A DNA stretch of 27,116 nucleotides from a virus: IMG/VR virus record IMGVR_UViG_3300008122_000024, positions 1 through 27,116 of that record. One strand, given 5' to 3'. The notes beneath the pieces are model-generated. The model saw nothing but the letters and a program-made list of their open reading frames with translations, did no database searches and was not told where the DNA came from. The translations under genes and the position numbers were made by a program. Shown one piece after another: positions 6,830 to 13,178 of this stretch. Within the stretch, counting starts at the first letter, position 1, and every line of letters starts with the position of its first letter.

Positions 6830-6984
6830 GCTTTACACCAGTAACCAACAACGAGATCCCAGAACCGCCGATGCAGCTTGTGCGGGTTATTCTGGCCAAC
6901 TATCGGCAATATACGATTTGCGCCAGATTTGCGAAAAACCTTAGTTCGCCGGTGAAGGCTTATAAAATTGTTAGGAGAGGATGA
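6826..6984 (+). CDS. hypothetical 52-residue protein
   Basis: ATGA overlap with dnaB; the frame reads MSFTPVTNNEIPEPPMQLVR, continues VILANYRQYTICARFAKNLS and ends AYKIVRRG. It is basic at the end, and the segment LANYRQYTICARFAK could be a small HTH. It overlaps the next start (6984) by one base. Not recognised; support comes mainly from its fit into the chain of genes. Confidence 0.5.
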   Translation: MSFTPVTNNEIPEPPMQLVRVILANYRQYTICARFAKNLSSPVKAYKIVRRG

Positions 6985-7169
6985 TGAAAAGATTTTTTGT
7001 TAGTTTAATTGTTGGGCTTGTTCCTGTTGCTGCAATCATGTTTCTTTACTGGATTGGCGGCCGTGAATTTGTCAGATCTGAATCACTTAAAACGGCCTGT
7101 TTGTCTTCAATGCTGTTATTTATCGGCACTTTTGTAATGGTATTTTTTAACCCAAAGTGGACTGACTAA
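6984..7169 (+). CDS. small inner-membrane protein, two membrane segments (copy 1)
   Basis: A 61-residue protein, MKRFFVSLIVGLVPVAAIMF then LYWIGGREFVRSESLK and a second hydrophobic stretch CLSSMLLFIGTFVMVFF. Two membrane helices with a polar loop suggest an inner-membrane hairpin. It is a diverged paralogue of the gene at 11428-11610 (shared WxGG..FVR-x-E-x-L loop). AGGAG 6 bases before the ATG at 6984 favours that over the ATG at 6981. It ends on a TAATG overlap with the DUF1367 gene. Function unknown. Confidence 0.6.
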   Translation: MKRFFVSLIVGLVPVAAIMFLYWIGGREFVRSESLKTACLSSMLLFIGTFVMVFFNPKWTD

Positions 7170-7738
7170 TGGCTGAAATAAACTTAGTAAAAGTCGGCAA
7201 CTCGCTCAGGCCCGCCTATGACGAAGACGGCGAGCGCCTGCGCAAGATGAAAGCCGGAACGGTTTACCGGGCAGAAGTTACCGCGCCGCGTGATCAGTTG
7301 AGGCATAGAAAGTTTTTCGCGCTGCTGAACCTGGCATTTTCGTACTGGGAGCCAGAAACGATGGTTAGCAACATCGAAAAAGAGACTGTTGATAAGCTGG
7401 CGGATTATCTAAAGCGCTCTGGCGTCGATTCTGAGGCTGTCAGCGTATTGGCTGGCAACTTTGTCGCGGAGTTAGAGCGAAAGCGCGCTGGCTTGTCGCT
7501 GGAGCGTGATTTTGACAGCTTCCGTCAACACATTACGGTAGCCGCTGGATTTTTTGAGCTGGTGTCGACTCCGGCGGGGCCAAAGAAGGTCGCCAAGTCA
7601 ATCAGCTTTGCCAACATGGACCAGGTTGCTTTCGATGATTTGTATCGGGCGGTTTTAGCGATCTGCTGGGACTTATGCTTATCGCGCTGCTTTGGCGATT
7701 TGAATGAATTGGCGCAAGAATTGTTGAGGTTTGAGTAA
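7169..7738 (+). CDS. DUF1367 family protein
   Basis: A 189-residue protein matching the DUF1367 pattern known from lambdoid phages: a front INLVKVGNSLRPAYDEDGE, then HRKFFALLNLAFSYWEP, then DFDSFRQHITVAAGFFELVS, AKSISFANMDQVAFDDLYRA and a C-terminal ELAQELLRF. The family sits in the nin-like region near ninG and HNH genes, as here. No biochemical role is established. It overlaps both neighbours by one base (TAATG). I first considered NinB, which occupies the same position, but the motifs fit DUF1367. Confidence 0.8.
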   Translation: MAEINLVKVGNSLRPAYDEDGERLRKMKAGTVYRAEVTAPRDQLRHRKFFALLNLAFSYWEPETMVSNIEKETVDKLADYLKRSGVDSEAVSVLAGNFVAELERKRAGLSLERDFDSFRQHITVAAGFFELVSTPAGPKKVAKSISFANMDQVAFDDLYRAVLAICWDLCLSRCFGDLNELAQELLRFE

Positions 7739-8127
7739 TGTCATTAAGCAAAAAACAAAGGGCAGAGTTAAAGCAAAAGTTTGGCGGAAGATGCGCTTAC
7801 TGCGGCTGCGAGCTTGGCGATAAATGGCATGCTGACCATGTGAAAGCGATTTACAGGAACAGTCAGGCAGATACCGGGATGGATAGGCCAGAAAATGAAC
7901 GAGAGGACAATTATTTTCCGGCATGCCCGCCATGCAACTTCCCGCCATGCAACTTGTTTAAAACCGTTTGGACGATTGAGCAATTCAGGTCTGAGATTCA
8001 AGCGCAAGTTTCTCGGGCGCGGGCGTACTCTGGAAATTTTCGTGTCGCTGAAAGGTTTGGGCTGATTGAAGAAGTTGCAAAGCCTGTTGTTTTTTGGTTT
8101 GAAATTTATGGCGGAAAAAATGACTAA
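7738..8127 (+). CDS. HNH endonuclease with a 5-residue tandem duplication in its zinc knuckle
   Basis: A 129-residue HNH protein: CAYCGCEL (first zinc pair), KWHADHVKAI (the H-x-DH catalytic stretch), then NYFPACPPCN (N-x-x-P-A-C-x-x-C-N), followed by FKTVWTIEQFRSEI. HNH proteins at this site next to ninG are common in phages and may nick DNA. Bases 7926-7940 and 7941-7955 are identical 15-base tandem copies, adding PPCNF at residues 64-68, so the second knuckle reads CPPCNFPPCN. The added cysteine may or may not disturb zinc binding; the rest is intact. It ends in an 8-base overlap (ATGACTAA) with ninG. Confidence 0.8.
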   Translation: MSLSKKQRAELKQKFGGRCAYCGCELGDKWHADHVKAIYRNSQADTGMDRPENEREDNYFPACPPCNFPPCNLFKTVWTIEQFRSEIQAQVSRARAYSGNFRVAERFGLIEEVAKPVVFWFEIYGGKND

Positions 8128-8671
8128 GTGCAAACAATGCCGAAAGTCAGCAAGTAACAGATTTGGCCTGCACACGTTTTGCGATACTGAGTGCGCTTAT
8201 CAGTTTGCGATTGTTGCAAAGGAAAAGTCGTCAGCAAAAAAGCAAAGGGAGTTTAACGCAGAGACTCGGCGGCGTAAGGTTGCGCTAAAGAGTCGCAGCG
8301 ATTGGCTGAAAGATTTGCAGGTTGTGTTTAATCGTTTTATCAGACTGCGCGATTCTGGCAAGCTATGCGTTAGTTGCGGGCGTCCTGATGGTGATGACCA
8401 CCAAAGACACGCTAGCCATTACAAAAGCCGTGGCGCGCATCCTGAGCTTGCGTTTAACGTGTTTAATTGCCATGCAAGCTGCGCCACCTGTAACAACTTT
8501 TTGTCAGGTAACTTGGTGCCATACCGCATTGAGCTAATAAACCGGATCGGGCTTGATAAGGTCGAATGGCTGGAAGGAAAACACGATCCGCTAAAGCTCA
8601 CCGTCGAGGAAATAAAAGAATTAATCGCAGAGTACAAATCGAAAATAAAATCACACTCCTCCGACCAGTAA
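8120..8671 (+). CDS. ninG: NinG/Rap recombination protein
   Basis: About 183 residues, NinG family of lambdoid phages. Seen: a zinc-type CKQCRKSASNRFGLHTFC, then C-terminal of it AKEKSSAKKQREFNAETRRR, DLQVVFNRFIRLRDSG, LCVSCGR, HASHYKSRGAHPEL, FNCHASCATCNNFLSGN and YRIELINRIG. NinG (Rap) is a Holliday-junction-type endonuclease that helps phage recombination, in line with recT at the left end. I start at ATG 8120, preceded by GGCGGA and giving the same 8-base overlap seen elsewhere in the window. ATG 8108 and TTG 8066 are alternatives. The end of the gene contains a copy of the TGGTCGGAG motif on the minus strand. Confidence 0.88.
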   Translation: MTKCKQCRKSASNRFGLHTFCDTECAYQFAIVAKEKSSAKKQREFNAETRRRKVALKSRSDWLKDLQVVFNRFIRLRDSGKLCVSCGRPDGDDHQRHASHYKSRGAHPELAFNVFNCHASCATCNNFLSGNLVPYRIELINRIGLDKVEWLEGKHDPLKLTVEEIKELIAEYKSKIKSHSSDQ

Positions 8672-8685
8672 AAAATAACTACACA

Positions 8686-8709
8686 AGCGCAATCAATTGC
8701 GCTTATACT
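8686..8709 (+). promoter_or_regulatory. promoter with palindromic operator before gene 8761
   Basis: A palindrome with 8-base arms AGCGCAAT/ATTGCGCT (8686-8703) directly precedes a -10-like TATACT (8704-8709). The -35 place (8681-8686) is poor, so an activator may be needed. The same palindrome with three changes lies in the promoter at 18641-18669. Confidence 0.45.
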
Positions 8710-8760
8710 TGGTTTATCGAATCGCGGCATGGTGCGGCGAGTAGCGGAAGGAATAGATAA

Positions 8761-9162
8761 GTGAAAAGAACAGATTTTTCAGAATTGGAATTAACCCTAT
8801 CAACTGGGTGGGTTGAGGCGGTGAAAAAAGAGCTTTGCAGCTTGATTTCAAGTCAAGTGGTTGCTGACGCCATAATTGATTTCATAATCAAAGGTGAGCT
8901 TTCAGGGCTTAACGGCATTGACTGTTGCATTTGCAGAAACCCGTATCGCAGGCATGTCTCACTGGATAGCGGAACATTTAACATTAAATTAGAAGGAAAG
9001 AGTTCCGGAAGCTTGCCTTTTCCTGACAATAGCTCAGGTGATTTAATTCTGACTGTAACCGACACTGACGGCGTGTGGCCTGAGATTTACCAGCGTTGGT
9101 GCAACAACTACCTTTTTGAGGCAAACATGACTTCAGAGTTAATGTATGTTGAAGCTGAATAA
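8761..9162 (+). CDS. hypothetical 133-residue protein
   Basis: Starts with GTG at 8761, with GGAAGG about 9 bases upstream. It reads MKRTDFSELELTLSTGWVEA, then AIIDFIIKGELSGLNGIDCC with an IC-R-N-P pair (two cysteines), then SGSLPFPDNSSGDLILTVTD and WCNNYLFEANMTSEL. The protein is acidic and soluble, and not recognised. It stands alone between ninG and the small-gene block, with its own promoter (8686-8709) upstream and a strong hairpin (9199-9223) downstream, so it may be a separately controlled unit. Confidence 0.65.
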   Translation: MKRTDFSELELTLSTGWVEAVKKELCSLISSQVVADAIIDFIIKGELSGLNGIDCCICRNPYRRHVSLDSGTFNIKLEGKSSGSLPFPDNSSGDLILTVTDTDGVWPEIYQRWCNNYLFEANMTSELMYVEAE

Positions 9163-9198
9163 CAACCACGCGCCGCCAGTCGCTAACTGGCTCATCAG

Positions 9199-9223
9199 AC
9201 CACTAGCGTTGTTTGCTGGTGGT
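9199..9223 (+). other. strong RNA hairpin between two genes
   Basis: A 9-pair stem (9199-9207 with 9215-9223, one T-G pair, 7-base loop) lies after gene 8761-9162. No T-run follows, so it is not a simple terminator; it may stabilise or mark the end of the upstream message. Confidence 0.4.
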
Positions 9224-9249
9224 AGTATTGGGTTTTATGGAGATGAAAT

Positions 9250-9486
9250 ATGAAAGCAATACTGAGACAACAACCTGTGGAAGTAACACCAACACCTAAA
9301 GAAATGGCAGAATTAATCTGGAGTATGAACTCAGGTGAGCAAGTTGAAATGCTGAACGAGCTAGCAGCGTTAGCTGGGCACTTAGATTGCCTTCAACTGC
9401 AGGCAATAACAGATGATAACAATTTGACTCAGGATGCACGTTTTTTAATGGCACAGATTGGAAACTACTCGGAGCGCAACCAATGA
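9250..9486 (+). CDS. hypothetical 78-residue protein
   Basis: MKAILRQQPVEVTPTPKEMA, then ELIWSMNSGEQVEMLNELAA and LDCLQLQAITDDNNLTQDAR. The stretch PKEMAELIWSMNSGEQ...L is common among small phage proteins that seem to be all-helical. GGAG 5-6 bases before the ATG is a good ribosome site. It overlaps the next gene by 4 bases and opens the block of small accessory genes. Function unknown. Confidence 0.65.
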   Translation: MKAILRQQPVEVTPTPKEMAELIWSMNSGEQVEMLNELAALAGHLDCLQLQAITDDNNLTQDARFLMAQIGNYSERNQ

Positions 9487-9722
9487 CCGCTAACGCAAAT
9501 TTGCCAGCAATGCCAGTAAGCTGCGTTGATGCAGATGGGTATATTACTGATACACAATCTATGGTTAGCGGCTTAACAAAGCGCGAGATGTTTGCTATGG
9601 CGGCTATGCAGGGGATTATGGCAAACGCCGCCACAATGCCAGAGCATGGAGGTCATTTTAAAAACATTGCGTCTGACGCAGTTACGGCGGCTGATGCCTT
9701 ACTTGCAGAGCTGGAGAAGTAG
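9483..9722 (+). CDS. small phage protein of the TKRE-FAMAAMQG type (copy 2)
   Basis: A 79-residue protein: ANLPAMPVSCVDADGY, then GLTKREMFAMAAMQGIMANA and DAVTAADALLAELEK. It is a paralogue of the gene at 3388-3642 on the other strand (same LPAMP, TKRE-x-FAMAAMQG and AD-x-LL blocks). ATGA overlap with the gene before. The pair may come from recombination between phages rather than recent duplication, since the rest differs. Function unknown. Confidence 0.7.
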   Translation: MTANANLPAMPVSCVDADGYITDTQSMVSGLTKREMFAMAAMQGIMANAATMPEHGGHFKNIASDAVTAADALLAELEK

Positions 9723-9724
9723 CA

Positions 9725-9991
9725 ATGAAAAAGATGAGTGAGATTTTTGATTTGCCAGTCAATGTTCCGGTTGGGAACGATGATGGGCTGCATGATGATT
9801 GTGGGGGGCTGATTGCTGAATTTCCATCAAGAATTGCTGCAAAACACACGGCCCACGCCATCAATCATGTCGATGCGCTTGCGAATGCTTTGGATGAATT
9901 GCTGTCAATGCTTGAGAGTGAAGGGCGGCAAGGTGAGAAAATATTCAAAGACTGTGAACAGGTTAGCAATGCGTACTGGGGGATAAAATGA
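9725..9991 (+). CDS. hypothetical 88-residue protein
   Basis: MKKMSEIFDLPVNVPVGNDD, then IAAKHTAHAINHVDALANAL and DELLSMLESEGRQGEK. The pattern IAAKHTAHAINHVDALANAL resembles helical repeats of other small phage proteins of the A-AINxxDxL type. GGAG lies 8 bases upstream of the ATG. It ends on an ATGA overlap with the next gene. Not recognised. Confidence 0.6.
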   Translation: MKKMSEIFDLPVNVPVGNDDGLHDDCGGLIAEFPSRIAAKHTAHAINHVDALANALDELLSMLESEGRQGEKIFKDCEQVSNAYWGIK

Positions 9992-10146
9992 GCGGCCTAC
10001 ACTATCAACTAAAACAACGCATAAAACACGGCTACGTCAAGCTGAGCGAGCTGCGACCGAACACCCGCGAGATAGCCAAGCGTCTGATTGCAGATGGTGT
10101 GTTTTATGTTGATGAGCGTGGTTATTTGAGGACTAATGAATTATGA
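9988..10146 (+). CDS. hypothetical 52-residue protein, possibly DNA-binding
   Basis: Reads MSGLHYQLKQRIKHGYVKLS, then ELRPNTREIAKRLIADGVFY and VDERGYLRTNEL. A basic helical protein whose YVKLSELRPNTREIAKRLIA segment could fold as a helix-turn-helix. It is joined to both neighbours by ATGA overlaps (9988-9991 and 10143-10146), which supports it as a real gene. Function unknown. Confidence 0.55.
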   Translation: MSGLHYQLKQRIKHGYVKLSELRPNTREIAKRLIADGVFYVDERGYLRTNEL

Positions 10147-10409
10147 GTGAAACGAAATTTACCAAGGGCGGCTGGAGAAGCAGTGGTCGTCTCGTTTATT
10201 GCGGAGAAAAATTTATTGCCACATCCAGCATAACAGACACTGAATACACTGAGAGCGAAAGCAACGCCAAGCTAATCGCAGCGGCTCCGAATATGTACGC
10301 TCTGCTTGATGAAATCTCAGATGGATTGCTGGAAGTTGGCGGCTTTGGAAACTGTGAGCTGGCAAAAAGAATAGAAGCGTTATTGGAAAAAGCACGAGGT
10401 GAAGCATGA
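10143..10409 (+). CDS. common small phage protein (NAKLIAAAPNMYALL type)
   Basis: An 88-residue protein: MSETKFTKGGWRSSGRLVYC, then TEYTESESNAKLIAAAPNMY and ALLDEISDGLLEVGGF with EALLEKARGEA. The NAKLIAAAPNMYALL stretch is found in a widespread family of small phage proteins, often annotated as hypothetical. ATGA overlaps with both neighbours. No function is established. Confidence 0.7.
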   Translation: MSETKFTKGGWRSSGRLVYCGEKFIATSSITDTEYTESESNAKLIAAAPNMYALLDEISDGLLEVGGFGNCELAKRIEALLEKARGEA

Positions 10410-10600
10410 GCGAGTGGATTAGTGTTGAAAAAGAAAGAGTCCCTGAGCGGCTTGTTCTTGTGTGGCTTGCTGGCGACTATGAATTTGGAATGAGAATTTC
10501 TGGTAAGGTAAATGTATATATTGGCGGGAAGTGGGTTATTGTCAGGCGCAAAATAACGCACTGGATGCAATTGCCACAACCACCGGAGACTGAAAAATGA
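10406..10600 (+). CDS. DUF551 family protein
   Basis: A 64-residue protein with the DUF551 pattern: SEWISVEKERVPERLVLVWL at the front, a glycine-rich centre and ITHWMQLPQPP at the end. The family is widespread in phages and has no known role; the conserved W-I-S and H-W-M-P-L-P-type ends are seen here. Joined by ATGA overlaps to neighbours on both sides. Confidence 0.8.
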   Translation: MSEWISVEKERVPERLVLVWLAGDYEFGMRISGKVNVYIGGKWVIVRRKITHWMQLPQPPETEK

Positions 10601-10866
10601 AATTTAATTTATACCGAATGAGCGCGATAATCACATCGGCATGGGCAACAAACCCTGACGATTTGCAAATTTACATAGAGATCAATTTGCATATCGGATT
10701 TGAACATGGGTTTTTCTTTTCTGTGAGCGTGGCGAATAAATCATTTACAAGTAGAAACCCATTTTCCGCCCTGCTTGCTGCTCTTGAGTCTGAAACAGTC
10801 GGGATGGCTAAGTATGACGCACTGAAAGAGCGAGTTAGAGATTTAGATTTATGGAGTAAGCTATGA
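10597..10866 (+). CDS. hypothetical 89-residue protein
   Basis: MKFNLYRMSAIITSAWATNP, then DLQIYIEINLHIGFEHGFFF and LLAALESETVGMAKYDALKE with a charged end. Mixed beta-helix look, no clear membrane segment despite the FFF. GGAG precedes the start and ATGA overlaps both sides. Not recognised. Confidence 0.6.
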   Translation: MKFNLYRMSAIITSAWATNPDDLQIYIEINLHIGFEHGFFFSVSVANKSFTSRNPFSALLAALESETVGMAKYDALKERVRDLDLWSKL

Positions 10867-11141
10867 AAGCCCCAACAAAAACCCTAGCCGCAGCGATGCG
10901 GCAACTGGCAAACGATATCGAGTCACCTGATGGAGTGGCGAATGCGGCTATTTTGGAGGCTGCCGAGCGGTTGGATGAGTTGGAAGAAAACGCCGAAATC
11001 CTGAGAAACGCATTAACTCAAGCGCAGCACACTGTAGGGTTCTTATCGCACCACTTGCGAGGAAAGCTTGCTGATGATGCGCTAATGAATCTTGCAGAAC
11101 AGGCTGACGCATTCAAGGTTATTCTAAAGGTGACAAAATGA
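10863..11141 (+). CDS. hypothetical helical 92-residue protein
   Basis: MKAPTKTLAAAMRQLANDIE, then DGVANAAILEAAERLDELEE and NAEILRNALTQAQHTVGF. Almost all helical, with a coiled-coil-like middle (ERLDELEENAEILRNAL). Similar short coiled-coil proteins fill such blocks in many phages. ATGA overlaps with both neighbours. Function unknown. Confidence 0.6.
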   Translation: MKAPTKTLAAAMRQLANDIESPDGVANAAILEAAERLDELEENAEILRNALTQAQHTVGFLSHHLRGKLADDALMNLAEQADAFKVILKVTK

Positions 11142-11431
11142 CCGCATACGACAACTGGCGCTGCCACGACCACTCTGCAGAACAGCAAGCCGCCTACGAA
11201 GCCAAGCACGCAGCATTGGCCTCACAAATACGCTCAGGATTGCGTATTTCTGATTATCAGCGGGAAATCGAGTGCGACGCAAGCCTAGACGAGAAAATCT
11301 GTCAGGCGATTACTGAAGCGTTTTTAACTGGGTCTGACTGCGGGGCAGTCTTGCACGCTTATGCTGAGCAGTGGTTGAGTGACCATGCTGACAAGTTGGC
11401 GCTGGCGCGATTGCAGGGGGTGGAGTTGTGA
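11138..11431 (+). CDS. hypothetical 97-residue protein
   Basis: MTAYDNWRCHDHSAEQQAAY, then ASQIRSGLRISDYQREIECD and a tail AYAEQWLSDHADKLALARLQ. Soluble, with several histidines at the front. The start overlaps the previous stop (ATGA) and the end overlaps the next GTG gene's reading by 4 bases. Not recognised. Confidence 0.6.
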   Translation: MTAYDNWRCHDHSAEQQAAYEAKHAALASQIRSGLRISDYQREIECDASLDEKICQAITEAFLTGSDCGAVLHAYAEQWLSDHADKLALARLQGVEL

Positions 11432-11610
11432 TTAAGTTAATGAATACGGCTTTTATCTGTATTTTGGTAGCAAGCTTACCATTTATCTTGACATGGCTAG
11501 GCGGTGCAGACCCATTTGTCAGGGGGGAAAAGTTGCAGCTTGATTTTTCAGTATCTGTGTTGCTTTTCGTTTGCTCGCTTGGCTGCTGGGCAGTGCAGGG
11601 CAGAAAATGA
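11428..11610 (+). CDS. small inner-membrane protein, two membrane segments (copy 2)
   Basis: A 60-residue protein starting with GTG at 11428: MIKLMNTAFICILVASLPFI, then LTWLGGADPFVRGEKLQLDF and SVSVLLFVCSLGCWAVQGRK. Two membrane helices with a polar loop. The loop W-x-GG..FVR-x-E-x-L and the spacing match the gene at 6984-7169, so this is its paralogue. AGGGGG-type sequence just upstream gives a ribosome site. It overlaps the next gene by 4 bases. Function unknown. Confidence 0.6.
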   Translation: MIKLMNTAFICILVASLPFILTWLGGADPFVRGEKLQLDFSVSVLLFVCSLGCWAVQGRK

Positions 11611-11798
11611 CCAGAAAGCGCCACAACCCAACCAAACGCCTAATCACGCAATCAGTCATTGCCCTCAAAGGCTTGGCGCTGCGAATGCGCCTATCCGAGC
11701 ATGAAAAAGGCATTGACACGCTTAACCTAAAAACAGGCAAGCACGAACCAATCACGCAGTCAGTTGCAGCAGCGCTTGACCGCACGGCGCTGAAATAG
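11607..11798 (+). CDS. N-terminal part of a gene split by an in-frame amber codon
   Basis: Starts at ATG 11607 (ATGA overlap with the previous gene) and reads MTRKRHNPTKRLITQSVIAL, then KGLALRMRLSEHEKGIDTLN and ITQSVAAALDRTALK, ending at TAG 11796-11798. The same frame stays open after this TAG to 12053. The helix AAALDRTALK leads smoothly into GVLLAVHALES, so the two parts look like one about 148-codon protein cut by a single base change (for instance CAG to TAG). It is basic at the front. Family not recognised. Confidence 0.55.
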   Translation: MTRKRHNPTKRLITQSVIALKGLALRMRLSEHEKGIDTLNLKTGKHEPITQSVAAALDRTALK

Positions 11799-11804
11799 GG
11801 TGTA

Positions 11805-12053
11805 TTGCTGGCTGTTCACGCGCTTGAGTCAAACGGCAAGGAAAAGACCGTTGTTGAATGGCACCGATTAGCAGCAGCTTATCGGCACAGCGACCTAACA
11901 GACTGGCTGCGCGTCAATCATCAGGCGATGATTGACAACTGTAAAGCGCAAGTGGTTGATGCGTCTTGGGTTGCGCTACCTGTTCCGCCGCAGTTTGCTG
12001 ATGATGAAAAAGAAGATGAACTGATTGGAAAACTAAAAGATTTATTGATATAA
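11805..12053 (+). CDS. C-terminal part of the amber-split gene
   Basis: The open frame continues from the TAG at 11796-11798. A new start could be TTG at 11805 (AGGG five bases before it). It reads LAVHALESNGKEKTVVEWHR, then LAAAYRHSDLTDWLRVNHQA and MIDNCKAQVVDASWVALPVP. The N-terminal break lies inside a helix, which is why I treat it as the back half of the 11607 gene. It may still be made by restart at TTG or by stop read-through. The promoter for the PAPS-reductase-like gene overlaps its end. Confidence 0.55.
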   Translation: MLAVHALESNGKEKTVVEWHRLAAAYRHSDLTDWLRVNHQAMIDNCKAQVVDASWVALPVPPQFADDEKEDELIGKLKDLLI

Positions 12054-12054
12054 T
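12025..12054 (+). promoter_or_regulatory. promoter for the PAPS-reductase-family gene
   Basis: TTGGAA (12025-12030) and a perfect TATAAT (12049-12054) are 18 bases apart, overlapping the end of the preceding gene. The transcript would start near 12061 and have a leader of about 57 bases containing the hairpin at 12093-12114. Confidence 0.55.
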
Positions 12055-12092
12055 TAAATTCCGCGCTAGAACCTTACTCGCCATAGAGATAT

Positions 12093-12114
12093 GGCTCCAT
12101 TTTTAATAGGAGCC
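12093..12114 (+). promoter_or_regulatory. leader hairpin that hides the ribosome site of gene 12118
   Basis: GGCTCC (12093-12098) pairs with GGAGCC (12109-12114) around a 10-base AT-rich loop. The AGGAG ribosome site (12108-12112) of the ATG at 12118 lies in the 3' arm, so folding would limit translation until opened. What would open it is unknown. Confidence 0.5.
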
Positions 12115-12117
12115 AAT

Positions 12118-13116
12118 ATGAACCACGTAGTTTCCTTTTCGGGCGGAAGAACGTCCGCCTATCTTGTTCACCTTATCGAATCAATGCGAAAGTCTGGCGA
12201 ATGGACTGAGCCAGTCGAATATATTTTCATGGATACAGGCGCTGAACATCCAAAAACATACGAATTTATCAAGAAGTGCGTTGAGCATTTTGGGGTTGAG
12301 CTTACTTGTTTGCAAGGCGATTTTAATCAACCTGTGGGCACCGGACACACTTACAAAGTTGCTTCAATCGAAGAGTGCAAGCACGATATGGTTAACGGGC
12401 CGTTTGCGCAACTGATGCGCAAATATGGCGCGCCAACAGTTATGTCAGCTTGGTGTACTAGTCGTATGAAAGAAGAAACCCATGATAAATACTGCGATGA
12501 TAAGTATGGCAAGGGTAATTACATAACTTGGCTAGGCATCCGCGCAGACGAGCCTCGCAGATTAAAGATTGGCAGAAACCCAAAAATACGATACATGGCA
12601 GAAATTACAGACTTTGAAAAAGATGATGTCCTGGATTTTTGGGTTAACTCTAAATTTAGAATGTCAAAAATACACACCAAAAATAAAAAAGTTAGATTCA
12701 AATTAAGTTCATGCAAGGTGCATTATTGGAGTCATTTTGATTTAGAAATCCAAGAGCATTTAGGTAACTGTGTTTTTTGCATCAAGAAATCAATCAATAA
12801 ATTAGCACTAGCCGCGCGCGATGAGCCAGAATTAGCGGCTGATTGGGTTGCAGCGATAGAGGCTGGAAGCGACAGATTAAGCCAGCCAAAAGAAAAGAAG
12901 ACGGATGGTTTATTCGTTGAGACATACACGCAACACATTAAGAAAGGCGTTATGTATCGCGGCAGCAATACGATAGAGTCAATCATTGCAAAATTCTCCC
13001 TGCACTCACGCGAAGAAATCTACGATTCAATACGCAGCATGAAACGCAAAGAATCGGGTGGCTGCACAGAGTCATGCGAGGCATTCGCAACAGACCAGCC
13101 AGACCTTTTTGACTAA
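12118..13116 (+). CDS. PAPS-reductase-family (PP-loop type) phage enzyme with a 29-residue insertion
   Basis: About 332 residues from ATG 12118. It has the adenine-nucleotide alpha-hydrolase signature SGGRTSAY near the N-terminus, followed by YIFMDTGAEHPKTYEFIKKC, SAWCTSRMK, WLGIRADEPRRLK, FEKDDVLDFW and LGNCVFCIKKS. Phages carry this family widely, but most members have no shown function; sulphur or nucleotide chemistry, including DNA modification, is a guess. Residues 176-204, between DFW and SHFDLEI, are an AT- and lysine-rich stretch that I do not recall in relatives, where the two sides are nearly adjacent. The CxxC pair downstream is kept. It has its own promoter and a hairpin over its ribosome site. 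An ATG at 12091 lies inside that hairpin and is rejected. Confidence 0.8.
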   Translation: MNHVVSFSGGRTSAYLVHLIESMRKSGEWTEPVEYIFMDTGAEHPKTYEFIKKCVEHFGVELTCLQGDFNQPVGTGHTYKVASIEECKHDMVNGPFAQLMRKYGAPTVMSAWCTSRMKEETHDKYCDDKYGKGNYITWLGIRADEPRRLKIGRNPKIRYMAEITDFEKDDVLDFWVNSKFRMSKIHTKNKKVRFKLSSCKVHYWSHFDLEIQEHLGNCVFCIKKSINKLALAARDEPELAADWVAAIEAGSDRLSQPKEKKTDGLFVETYTQHIKKGVMYRGSNTIESIIAKFSLHSREEIYDSIRSMKRKESGGCTESCEAFATDQPDLFD

Positions 13117-13117
13117 C

Positions 13118-13154
13118 TGGTCTAATCTGTAATCCGGCAAAGTAGTGGTATTGT
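13118..13154 (+). promoter_or_regulatory. motif promoter P-a (TGGTC plus -10)
   Basis: ACTGGTCTAATCTGT (from 13116) has its TGGTC box at 13118, with an extended -10 TGGTATTGT whose hexamer starts at 13149, 31 bases on. It lies just after the PAPS-reductase-like gene and about 25 bases before ATG 13179. It is one of four or five similar sites in the window. Confidence 0.5.
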
Positions 13155-13178
13155 GGCGTTTTTGGTAGAGGTATCAAT

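Noticed and set aside
7169-7738. First reading as NinB
   Set aside because: Position fits, but the motifs (HRKFFALLNLAF, AKSISFANMD) are those of DUF1367.
9188-9228. Sixth copy of the TGGTC motif promoter
   Set aside because: TGGCTC at 9188 lies 35 bases from TAGTAT and the box is altered; spacing does not match the others.
11796-11798. General reassignment of TAG to an amino acid
   Set aside because: Several intact genes (cro-like, 14044, 24710) end with TAG at expected places, so the code looks standard.
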